DNA of 64,000 bases from Ornithinibacillus scapharcae TW25. GTDB taxonomy: Bacteria; Bacillota; Bacilli; Bacillales; Amphibacillaceae. The notes under the pieces were generated by a model, which worked only from the letters and a program-made list of their open reading frames with translations, did not search any database and was not told the DNA's origin. The stretch lies in NCBI RefSeq assembly GCF_000190475.1, contig NZ_AEWH01000012.1, positions 1 through 64,000 of the forward strand, given 5' to 3'. Below, in pieces: positions 9,553-16,747 of the stretch (the first letter of the stretch is position 1; every line of letters starts with the position of its first letter). The position numbers and the translations under genes were made by a program.

Positions 9553-9562
9553 ACCTCCATGT
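9553..9562 (-). promoter_or_regulatory. CsrA-type site over the flagellin ribosome site
   Basis: On the minus strand the leader reads ACATGGAGGT, in which the Shine-Dalgarno GGAGG is embedded in an A(C)AnGGA-type CsrA motif, 9 nt before the ATG. In B. subtilis CsrA blocks hag translation by binding at just this place. The match here is by eye. Confidence 0.6.
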
Positions 9563-9589
9563 AATTGTGTTTTTTATTTTTTGCGAGTC

Positions 9590-9601
9590 ACATCCATATG
9601 T
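9590..9601 (-). promoter_or_regulatory. Upstream CsrA-type site in the flagellin leader
   Basis: ACATATGGATGT on the minus strand: ACAT pairs with ATGT so that GGA sits in the loop or at its edge, the classic CsrA target. The flanks GCGGG and CTCGC extend the stem. It lies about 30 nt upstream of the site covering the Shine-Dalgarno, as in the two-site arrangement of B. subtilis hag. Confidence 0.65.
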
Positions 9602-9695
9602 CCCGCATCTATAACAACTCTATTAGAGTTATTACCAAAGTTGTTTTAAATGTTTGGCCAAAACATTTTTTACATCATCTGATGTTGTACTATTT

Positions 9696-9721
9696 ATATC
9701 GGCAGAATAAAAATATGTTTA
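9696..9721 (-). promoter_or_regulatory. Sigma-D promoter of flagellin
   Basis: On the minus strand TAAA, a 14-nt spacer and a perfect GCCGATAT -10 element. This is the consensus for motility sigma factor D (FliA type). It implies a 5' leader of about 145 nt that includes both CsrA-type sites. Confidence 0.9.
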
Positions 9722-9795
9722 ATGTTTTTTGAAAAAAAATTAATAGATTTTGTAGAATGTTGTTAAACCCTTATAAAATAAGGGTTTTCGGCGAC

Positions 9796-9826
9796 AAAAA
9801 AAGCCTATAGTGATCACACCATAGAC
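9796..9826 (-). terminator. Terminator of the PilZ gene
   Basis: The minus strand reads GTCTAT, a loop, then ATAGGC and a run of seven T. The left arm overlaps the last codons of the PilZ gene. Confidence 0.7.
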
Positions 9827-10380
9827 TTCTCACCCACCAAGTTACTCGCAGGTACCATCTTTCGCTTCTTTTCAAACATCATTCGATTCAAGATTTGATA
9901 CAACAGCTCTCGATCTTCTTCTAGTATATTGGTAAACTGAACACCATAACCAAACTTTTCTTTTTCCGGATACAGTTCCTTCCTTACTAGTTTCCCTCTG
10001 ACTATGAATCTATTATCCCTTAACGAGAACCTAATCTTGATAACTACTTCATCCTCAATTGGATATTCATGCTCGCAGACGAATTTTACACCGCCCACAC
10101 TAATATTCTTTAATATACCATTAAAGAACTTTGGATTTAAGGCCTCATTATCGACATCGATAAATTCTACAAAGCATGCGAGATCATCTACAGGCATTCG
10201 GAAGGTATCACGATGGTTGTTGCCTTTAAATGAAGGGATGACAGGATAGTCTTTGTTCTCTTTGAAAGCTGTATTTTCATGATGGTGGTGATGTGTTGGT
10301 TTTCGTAAAATATAATATAAAGACAATAATAGTAGGAAAACAACAGCTAACAAAATATACATCCAAACCTTATAATCCAC
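9814..10380 (-). CDS. Membrane-anchored PilZ-domain c-di-GMP receptor
   Basis: 188 residues. One N-terminal membrane segment (about 4-25) is followed by a His-rich linker (THHHHH) and a PilZ domain. The domain carries the two c-di-GMP-binding motifs, RDTFR near residue 57 and NISVGG near residue 91. PilZ proteins bind c-di-GMP and change motility, secretion or wall processes. The start is a GTG with GAGGAGG 8 nt upstream. The gene lies behind a c-di-GMP-I riboswitch and next to flagellin, so a role in the motile-to-sessile switch is likely. It is not the two-domain YpfA/MotI type, because the YcgR-like N-domain is missing. Confidence 0.87.
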   Translation of the reverse strand: MDYKVWMYILLAVVFLLLLSLYYILRKPTHHHHHENTAFKENKDYPVIPSFKGNNHRDTFRMPVDDLACFVEFIDVDNEALNPKFFNGILKNISVGGVKFVCEHEYPIEDEVVIKIRFSLRDNRFIVRGKLVRKELYPEKEKFGYGVQFTNILEEDRELLYQILNRMMFEKKRKMVPASNLVGEKSMV

Positions 10381-10496
10381 TTTCTAAACCTCCTCACTCT
10401 ATTTAATTGGGTTTTCGAAAACAACCACTAGGTCTACCATTACGTCAAATAGGAGATCCATAAGAACTTGGTCTCCATGCACTAAAGTCCCAGTTT

Positions 10497-10583
10497 TCTT
10501 CGGTAGCTAGGCTGCCATTACAGTGATGTATTAGGCCCTTTGGCTTTGCGTCCTTACCTTTCGATAAGTTTGCCTTTTTCGTA
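10497..10583 (-). ncRNA. c-di-GMP-I riboswitch (GEMM-I aptamer)
   Basis: On the minus strand the conserved core is clear: GGCAAACTTA, the GAAA tetraloop with GGTAAGGACGCAAAGCC, then AAAGGGCCTA, a variable stem, and ATGGCAGCCTAGCTACCG. These are the diagnostic parts of the GEMM-I fold, including the tetraloop and its receptor. It lies about 120 nt upstream of the PilZ gene and is followed by sequence able to form alternative hairpins around the ribosome site. This pairs an RNA sensor of c-di-GMP with a protein sensor of the same messenger. Confidence 0.95.
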
Positions 10584-10603
10584 AAACCTCGATAACTAGT
10601 ACT

Positions 10604-10609
10604 ATTATA
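10604..10609 (-). promoter_or_regulatory. -10 element of the riboswitch-PilZ transcript
   Basis: A perfect TATAAT on the minus strand about 20 nt upstream of the aptamer. The -35 region is weak, so activator help or a TG-type contact may matter. Confidence 0.55.
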
Positions 10610-10707
10610 CTAAAAGTTTTTCCACAATTCGACAAAATTCCGTAAAAATATCTTATTTTTATCCACTTTCTTCAAATTTGATTCTAAAGTCCTATATCCG
10701 ACGTAAT

Positions 10708-10735
10708 AAAAAAGCATGCCGGAAGCATGCTTTTT
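10708..10735 (-). terminator. Terminator of the pot operon
   Basis: AAAAAGCATGC and GCATGCTTTTT around a short loop, 13 nt past the potB stop on the minus strand. The T-run works in both directions. Confidence 0.85.
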
Positions 10736-10747
10736 AACCTTTTTCTT

Positions 10748-11599
10748 CTATACTAATAGTTTTCGATCCTTACGACTTGTAAATCGCATGAATATCATTA
10801 GGGACAGTAATACCAATATCATTAACAATAGAGATAGTGCTGCTCCTAACTGCCAGTTCATTTCAACTAGGAATGCATCTCGGATAACATTACCTACCAT
10901 TAATAACTTGCCACCAGTAAATAGGTCTGTTACAACGAAGACACTAATTGCTGGAACAAAAGTAATAATAAATCCTGCTAGAATTCCTGGAAATGTCAGA
11001 GGCAGGGTAACATGTAAGAATGTCCTAACTGGTCCAGCACCTAGATCTTCAGAGGCTTCCAAGTATGTTTTATCCAATTGCTCAATGGAAGAGTAAATTG
11101 GCAGTATCATAAATGGAAGAAATCCGTAAACAAGTCCTAGAATAACTCCGCCTGGTGAATACATAAGTGCTAACGGTTCTTTAATGAATCCCCAGTCCAT
11201 TAGCACATTATTAATAACACCTTGATTATTCATTAAGATGATCCATGCATACAGACGAATTAATAAGTTCGTCCAAAATGGTACCATTACTAATAGAAGT
11301 AAAAGGTTCTTCCATTTTCCAGAATTAGCAATAAAGTATGCAAATGGATAGGCAACAACTAAACAAACAATAGTTGCAATTAGTGCCCACCAAATGGATT
11401 GCCAGATTACCTTCGCGTATAGTGAACTAAATGCAGCAGAGTAAGCATCTGTACTAAACTCATAAATGATTGCACCGAAGTCTCCATTGGTAGTAAAGCT
11501 GATAACGGCAATAAATAGAACCGGAATCACTAAGAAAAGTGTTAACCAAAATAAACTTGGGGACAAAAGTAAATAAGCCTTCTCAAAATTTTTCCTCAT
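10748..11599 (-). CDS. potB: Spermidine/putrescine ABC transporter permease PotB
   Basis: 283 residues with six membrane segments and the EAA loop YLEASEDLGAGPVRTFLHVTLP near residue 185, which docks on the ATPase. It resembles PotB, the first of the two polyamine permeases. The start ATG overlaps the potC stop (ATGA), showing translational coupling. It is the last gene of the set and is followed by a terminator. In E. coli and B. subtilis the order is A-B-C-D; here B is last. Substrate is inferred from the whole set, not from this protein alone. Confidence 0.88.
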   Translation of the reverse strand: MRKNFEKAYLLLSPSLFWLTLFLVIPVLFIAVISFTTNGDFGAIIYEFSTDAYSAAFSSLYAKVIWQSIWWALIATIVCLVVAYPFAYFIANSGKWKNLLLLLVMVPFWTNLLIRLYAWIILMNNQGVINNVLMDWGFIKEPLALMYSPGGVILGLVYGFLPFMILPIYSSIEQLDKTYLEASEDLGAGPVRTFLHVTLPLTFPGILAGFIITFVPAISVFVVTDLFTGGKLLMVGNVIRDAFLVEMNWQLGAALSLLLMILVLLSLMIFMRFTSRKDRKLLV

Positions 11600-12390
11600 T
11601 TAACCTCTCCCCTTTTTCTCATCCTTAATCCTACTACTAATACAACGATGAACATAATAGCGATTATAATGGTAGAAAGTACATTCACTTCAGGTGATAC
11701 ACCGAGACGAACCATCGAATACACAAGAACTGGTAACGTATTATCGCCAGGACCTAAGGTGAAGAATGAAATAACAAATTCATCAAGAGAAATCGTGAAC
11801 GCTAGTAGTGCACCGGCAATAACCCCTGGAAGAATGAGTGGAAATGTGACTTTCCAGAAAGTTTTCCATTCATTTGCTCCCAGATCCTTCGCAGCCTCTT
11901 CTAGTGAGCTGTCAAAGGAAGATAGTCTCGCTAATACAACGAGCATCACATAGGATATAGTTATCGCCACGTGCCCAGGCACTGCGGTATTCAAACCTAA
12001 TGACATATTTAGTATTCCATAAATTGCTAGCAATGCTACAGCAACGACTATATCGGGGATAACTACGGGAATATAGAATAGAAACTCCACAGATTTCTTT
12101 CCGATAAAGGTGTAACGATGAAGTGCAAGTGCTGCTAGCGTTCCGAGTATTGTTGAAATAATGGTTGTGATTACTGCTAAATACAAGCTATTCATGGTGG
12201 CACTGATTAGTTGGCTATTTTGAAACAGTGAGCCATACCATTCCAGTGTAAAGCCAGTCCATACCGTACCTAGCTTCGAATCATTAAATGAATAGATAAC
12301 CACAAATAATATAGGAATATAAAAGAATAAAAAGACGAGTAGGGAAAACGAAAATAATAATTTCTTCGTTCTAGGTCTCACATTTTCCAC
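11596..12390 (-). CDS. potC: Spermidine/putrescine ABC transporter permease PotC
   Basis: 264 residues, six membrane segments. An N-terminal FFYIPILFVVIYSFNDSK stretch and the EAA loop LEEAAKDLGANEWKTFWKVT near 165 are typical of PotC. It pairs with PotB to form the channel. The repeat element at 12418-12752 lies between it and potD, so its expression may be lowered or driven from another start. Confidence 0.88.
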   Translation of the reverse strand: MENVRPRTKKLLFSFSLLVFLFFYIPILFVVIYSFNDSKLGTVWTGFTLEWYGSLFQNSQLISATMNSLYLAVITTIISTILGTLAALALHRYTFIGKKSVEFLFYIPVVIPDIVVAVALLAIYGILNMSLGLNTAVPGHVAITISYVMLVVLARLSSFDSSLEEAAKDLGANEWKTFWKVTFPLILPGVIAGALLAFTISLDEFVISFFTLGPGDNTLPVLVYSMVRLGVSPEVNVLSTIIIAIMFIVVLVVGLRMRKRGEVK

Positions 12391-12417
12391 CTACCTTCCA
12401 TGATATAAAACAACGTA

Positions 12418-12752
12418 GAGGTTGGGACAAACTAAATGACTTCTTACAATTTACTATGGAAGTCATATCCAATTCAGCTCCGGAAATATACGTAGACTCC
12501 AGCAGGAGGATAGGCATCGGCGAGACCCCGCTGTGCGCCAGCACGAGGAGGCTCACCAGCCGACCACGCAAGGTAGACACTGCGACGGTTTTGTCGAGCA
12601 GATGTCGCCCCTGTACTGGAAGTGGAAAGCGAAGTATATTTCCGGAGCGGGGTTATACGCCATACCAAATTCAACTTTGATTTCTATCGTTGAATATGCA
12701 TGCAGCCAGCTTTCGCAAATCCAGACATATTAGAAGAGGATGTCCCAAGGCA
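12418..12752. repeat. MITE-like interspersed repeat, long copy
   Basis: The outer ends TTGGGACA (12422-12429) and TGTCCCAA (12741-12748) are inverted. Inside them a structured core at 12476-12647 is bounded by a perfect 15-bp inverted repeat, GCTCCGGAAATATAC and its complement. The core shares most of its sequence with the copy at 41534-41768 but has about 55 extra bases containing a GCGAC/GTCGC stem. It carries no transposase. It lies inside the pot gene set. Short frames that can be read through it are shadows. Confidence 0.85.
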
Positions 12753-12799
12753 TGGATAAATCCCACAACCCAGAAACAGCCTCTCTATGAAATTCTTAA

Positions 12800-13870
12800 C
12801 TATTCAACCTTTGTTTCCTGGAACAAACGGTTCATAAATTGAGTACGATCCGCATCAAGTGGTAAATTCCACTCAGCACGTTTAATCACTTCTTCAGGGA
12901 AGTTAATTCCAGGGCTATTTTTAATATTATCAGGTAAAATCTCTACAGCTGCTTCATTCGGATTTCCATAAGGAATGAACTCAGAAAGCTGCTTACTCAC
13001 TTCAGGACGAAGCAGATAATCAATGAATACTTCAGCTGTATATTTGTTCTTCGATGTTTTTGGAATTACCATTGCATCTAACCAAACCACTCCACCCTCT
13101 TCAGGTAGAACGAAGTCAATATTTTCATTTTCTAACCAAGCAGTTGCAGCCGCTCCAGAATAACCATGAGCAATCCAAGCTTCGCCACTAACTAGACGAT
13201 CAGATGGTGTTCCATCAAATGCTAATACATTTGGAACTAGTTCTTTTAATTTATCGAATCCTTCTTGTAACTGTTCTTCAGTTGGGTCATTCATATCATT
13301 ACCAAGTAGCTGTTGAAGCATATTAGAAACTTCTTTTGATTCTTCTAGTAATAGAACCTTTCCAGCGTATTCTGGATTCCATAAATCTTCCCAGCTTGTA
13401 GGTGGTTCTTTTATGAATTCTTTGTTATATGCAATCCCGTCATATCCATACATAAATGGAACGGAGTATTTATTCTCAGGGTCAAACGGCATATTTTGCC
13501 ATGCATTTGCGATGTTTTTGTAATTAGGAATATTATCAAAATCAATCTCAAGAAGTAGATCATTATCCACCATTTGTTTTACATAGTAATCAGATGGAAA
13601 CACTAGGTCATAAGCGACTGTTCCACTCTGTACTTTTGTTAACATCTCATGGTTGGAATTGTATGTAGAATATACTACCTCTACACCAAACTCTTTCTCA
13701 AAATCATCAATAACATTCTGTGGAATATATTCACTCCAGTTAAAAACGATTAACTCATCACTTAATTCTTTATCTCCACCAGCATTCTCAGATTCCTTCT
13801 TATCAGAACCACAAGCTGCTAGAAAAACAATGAACAAACTAACAAGTGCAAATACAAATACCTTTTTCAA
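12800..13870 (-). CDS. potD: Polyamine-binding lipoprotein PotD
   Basis: 356 residues. The signal peptide ends in a lipobox (VFLAACGS, Cys about 20), so the protein is a membrane-tethered lipoprotein outside the cell. The mature part starts with the PotD/PotF hallmark LIVFNWSEYIP, and LVFPSDYYVKQM and WEDLWNPEYAGKV follow. It binds spermidine or putrescine and delivers it to PotBC. It comes right after potA (36 nt) and before the repeat element, which is an unusual second place in the operon. Confidence 0.92.
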   Translation of the reverse strand: MKKVFVFALVSLFIVFLAACGSDKKESENAGGDKELSDELIVFNWSEYIPQNVIDDFEKEFGVEVVYSTYNSNHEMLTKVQSGTVAYDLVFPSDYYVKQMVDNDLLLEIDFDNIPNYKNIANAWQNMPFDPENKYSVPFMYGYDGIAYNKEFIKEPPTSWEDLWNPEYAGKVLLLEESKEVSNMLQQLLGNDMNDPTEEQLQEGFDKLKELVPNVLAFDGTPSDRLVSGEAWIAHGYSGAAATAWLENENIDFVLPEEGGVVWLDAMVIPKTSKNKYTAEVFIDYLLRPEVSKQLSEFIPYGNPNEAAVEILPDNIKNSPGINFPEEVIKRAEWNLPLDADRTQFMNRLFQETKVE

Positions 13871-13906
13871 TCTTTCCCATCTCCAATCTTTTATTTGAGT
13901 TATATA

Positions 13907-14980
13907 TTATTTTTTAAGAACCACCGAATTATTAGGGCTCCAGTTTACATAGATATCACTAGTTTCTGTAAAATCTTCAATTTTATCAGGAAATTCATTA
14001 ATCGTAAGCTCTTTGCCATTTGACATCGTCACGACAATTTTCGTAACTGATCCCACATAGATTTTTTCTTTGAAGGTAGCTTTTAAATTGATAGAACTAT
14101 CAAATGGAGTGCTACTAACTTTCATCTTTTCTGGACGAACAGAAATATACACTTCTTCCCCTTGGGTTACTTCGTTTGTTTTTGGAATATCAATCGTTTG
14201 ACCTGAAAATTCCATTCTAGCCATGTCGCCTTCTATTTCAGTTACACTACCTTCTAAAATATTAGTTTGACCAATAAAGTCAGCCACAAATCGGGTTTGT
14301 GGTCTTTCATATATATCAACAGGCAGACCAATCTGCTCGATTTTCCCTTTGTTCATTACCACGATACGATCAGACATGGTTAACGCCTCTTCCTGATCAT
14401 GGGTTACATAGATAAACGTTATATTCAACGTTTGTTGAAGGTGTTTCAATTCTAGCTGCATCTGCTTACGTAGTTTCAAGTCCAGTGCTCCAAGTGGTTC
14501 ATCTAAAAGTAGTACCTTAGGATTGTTCACAATTGCACGAGCAATGGCGATACGTTGTTGCTGTCCACCACTTAATTGCTTTGGCTTACGGTTGCCATAT
14601 TCCTCTAACTGAACAAGCTTCAGTGCCTTTGTTACACGCTCTTTTATTTCTTCTTTTCCTACTTTTTTCATTTTCAAACCAAATGCCACATTATCAAATA
14701 CATTCATATGTGGAAATAGGGAGTAACTTTGAAAGACCGTGTTTACTTCACGTTTATAAGGTTCCATCTCATCTACTTGCTGACCATTTAGAAGTATCTT
14801 TCCTGATGTTGGCTTTTCAAAACCGGCTATCATTCTAAGTGTTGTTGTCTTCCCACATCCAGATGGTCCAAGCAAAGTAAGGAATTCCCCTGCCTTAATA
14901 TCTAAGTTCAAGTCATCCACTACATTCGTGTCATCAAACTCTTTCGTTACATGCTCTAACTGCACCATTTGAACACCCAA
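13907..14980 (-). CDS. potA: Spermidine/putrescine ABC transporter ATPase PotA
   Basis: 357 residues from the TTG start I prefer. Walker A is GPSGCGKTT, the signature LSGGQQQR, Walker B VLLLDEP, and the H-loop THDQEEA; a C-terminal TOBE region follows from about 270. It powers polyamine uptake. The TTG at 14980 has AAGGAGG 7-8 nt upstream, while upstream in-frame starts up to 15034 place the ribosome site inside the coding region. It is first in the operon. An open frame of 58 codons ends 1 nt before this start. Confidence 0.92.
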   Translation of the reverse strand: MGVQMVQLEHVTKEFDDTNVVDDLNLDIKAGEFLTLLGPSGCGKTTTLRMIAGFEKPTSGKILLNGQQVDEMEPYKREVNTVFQSYSLFPHMNVFDNVAFGLKMKKVGKEEIKERVTKALKLVQLEEYGNRKPKQLSGGQQQRIAIARAIVNNPKVLLLDEPLGALDLKLRKQMQLELKHLQQTLNITFIYVTHDQEEALTMSDRIVVMNKGKIEQIGLPVDIYERPQTRFVADFIGQTNILEGSVTEIEGDMARMEFSGQTIDIPKTNEVTQGEEVYISVRPEKMKVSSTPFDSSINLKATFKEKIYVGSVTKIVVTMSNGKELTINEFPDKIEDFTETSDIYVNWSPNNSVVLKK

Positions 14981-15034
14981 CTTACATCCCTCCTTCTTTC
15001 TTAGGGGGGAACGTCCCCCAGATACACGAATCAT

Positions 15035-15540
15035 TACCGTAATAGTTACTTTTTCCTTCTAGCCTATTACTATTCAGTTGATAGGATAAAAGGAAGATTC
15101 TAAGATGTTTTTTTACATATTTTGGGAAAGAATGACAATCAGTCATAATTTTTGGCATTAAAAATACACCCTTCTCTACCAGGTAAAGGAGCGCCAAAAC
15201 GCTGTTATCCTTCCCCGTTGGGTGCGTACTGTTCGGTAAAACTATATAAATTTACTAATATACGATAAACAAAAAATTCTCTAGAAAAGAGGCTTTCTGT
15301 CCTTTCCCCATTAATGTATGTAAAGCTACTAGCACATATCACTCTTTTAAGTTATTTATAGAAAGTCGATTTATGCTAAAAAAAATATAGCAGTTTTTGT
15401 TTCGTAATTCAATAGTTTTTTTGTATTTTGTTTTAAAAAATGAAATTGGGGGTTAGTAGTTGAGTGGAATTGAGTTTGAAAACGAGATTACTATAGTATT
15501 ATTACCTATCGTTCTATAATTATTTTCTGTAATAATATCT
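15035..15540. other. Leader and promoter region of the pot operon
   Basis: No gene is evident. On the minus strand a TTGTTT/TATATA promoter-like pair lies near 15235-15270. A GC-rich hairpin GGGGG-AACGT-CCCCC at 15004-15018 stands just before the potA ribosome site. A single CCGAAC motif near 15230 recalls half of a PurR box. The rest is AT-rich and unassigned. Confidence 0.35.
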
Positions 15541-15551
15541 CAAGATTGTGC

Positions 15552-15557
15552 TATAAT
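15552..15557 (+). promoter_or_regulatory. Extended -10 promoter of the antitoxin RNA
   Basis: TGCTATAAT: a perfect TATAAT with the TGn extension, about 7 nt before the predicted 5' end of the antisense RNA. Confidence 0.6.
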
Positions 15558-15563
15558 GATAAT

Positions 15564-15700
15564 AAGAAAACCGAGTGGCGCTAACCACCCGGTAGTTGAG
15601 ATTACAAACCGCATAAAGAGCGGTTGACCAATGATAAGAATTATATTCAAGGAAGTAACCGTCCACGCACTGGTCAATGGGGGGCGGTTACTTTCTTTTT
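15564..15700 (+). ncRNA. Type I antitoxin RNA (antisense to holin-like toxin mRNA)
   Basis: A structured non-coding segment: stem ACCGAGTGG/CCACCCGGT, stem ACCGC/GCGGT, and a terminator AGTAACCG...CGGTTACT followed by TTCTTTTT. Its 3' part overlaps the end of the toxin gene on the other strand, the usual layout of Bacillus type I pairs such as TxpA/RatA and BsrG/SR4. Boundaries are estimates. Confidence 0.7.
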
Positions 15701-15772
15701 GTTATGACGATTATCGATACAATCAAGGTTATAGCTGCAATCAATGAAGCTTAACGCTTCGAATATCGTCAT
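15688..15772 (-). pseudogene. Frameshifted holin-like type I toxin
   Basis: A strong AAGGAGG site precedes an ATG at 15772 that reads MTIFEAL and then goes out of frame. The neighbouring frame continues as SLIAAITLIVSIIVITKRK and stops at 15688, giving the classic small membrane toxin of about 28 residues (one hydrophobic helix, basic tail). In the actual frame the product is a 32-residue hydrophilic peptide ending at 15674. A one-base shift near codon 8 therefore seems to have inactivated the toxin. The promoter and antisense RNA remain. Confidence 0.7.
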
Positions 15773-15882
15773 TCTACCACCTCCTTTCAAAGGAGATGAT
15801 CAACCGCCCACCATGCTTATGTAATTACTAAGTACTATTATAACATTCCCACTAAATAAATACGAACAAACACTCCCTCGCT

Positions 15883-16725
15883 TCACCCCTTAATCGCACC
15901 TTCTGTCATCCCTTTTGCAATCCTACGCTGAAAAATAATATACAAGATAATCACTGGGACAATCGCAATAACAAGACTAGCAAACAATGTCCCCCAAGCA
16001 TTCGTATACTGTGCTTCATTACTAATATAATCAATTGCAAGTGCAAGCGTATAATTTGTTTCGGTTTGCAGGAAGATTAGAGCCATGAAGTATTCATTCC
16101 AGAATTGAATACAGTTCATAATCGTAACTGTAATAATACCTGACATTGTTAGAGGGGTTACAATTTTAAACAGGATTCCATAAGGAGATAGTCCATCGAT
16201 CGCAGCAGACTCCTCTAACGATTTCGGTATGGTACTAATAAAGCTAGTCAGGACAAAAATACTAAATGGGAGCTGACTTACTGCATAAACAATAGATAGT
16301 CCAAGGATACTATCTAGTAAGTTTAATTCTGCTAGTAGGAAAAACAATGGAATCCATCCCAGTACCATTGGTATCATCATGGCAGAAATATAAACGGTAA
16401 ACAGAATTTTACTCCCTCTAAAATTAATTCTTTCAATCGCGTAGGCAGTTGGAATCGCTAATACTAATGTTAAAATCGCACCTATCACGGTTACAATCAA
16501 ACTATTGAACACGCTGACATCAATATTATAATTCGTCCATGCTTGGTTAAAATTTTCTAAACTAAATGATTCCGGCAATCCCCATGGATTACGATAAATC
16601 TCCGCATTGGATTTAAAAGAACCTAAAAACATCCAAAATATTGGGTACAATACGGCGACGGTCCATAAAATTAACGGTATTCGAATCCCGGTTCTTCCCA
16701 TTATTTGTCCAACACTGCGTTTCAT
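15883..16725 (-). CDS. Carbohydrate ABC transporter permease (MalG/LacG type)
   Basis: 280 residues, six membrane segments, EAA loop LEESAAIDGLSPYGILFKIV near 185. It is one half of the membrane channel of a CUT1-type sugar importer, with the permease encoded just before it. The ATG at 16725 is preferred because GAAGGAGG lies 7-8 nt upstream; an earlier in-frame ATG at 16758 lacks this. It is last in a three-gene set (binding protein, permease, permease). Substrate unknown; no glycoside hydrolase lies directly beside it. Confidence 0.88.
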   Translation of the reverse strand: MKRSVGQIMGRTGIRIPLILWTVAVLYPIFWMFLGSFKSNAEIYRNPWGLPESFSLENFNQAWTNYNIDVSVFNSLIVTVIGAILTLVLAIPTAYAIERINFRGSKILFTVYISAMMIPMVLGWIPLFFLLAELNLLDSILGLSIVYAVSQLPFSIFVLTSFISTIPKSLEESAAIDGLSPYGILFKIVTPLTMSGIITVTIMNCIQFWNEYFMALIFLQTETNYTLALAIDYISNEAQYTNAWGTLFASLVIAIVPVIILYIIFQRRIAKGMTEGAIKG

Positions 16726-16747
16726 CCACACCCCTCCTTCGCCTAGA

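Noticed and set aside
12371-12733. Several overlapping short open frames of 66-74 codons within the pot operon gap
   Set aside because: They run through the MITE-like repeat on both strands, have no ribosome sites and no family resemblance.
15222-15240. A CCGAAC motif in the pot leader that recalls a PurR box
   Set aside because: Only one half-box is visible; a functional PurR site needs two inverted boxes about 16-17 nt apart.
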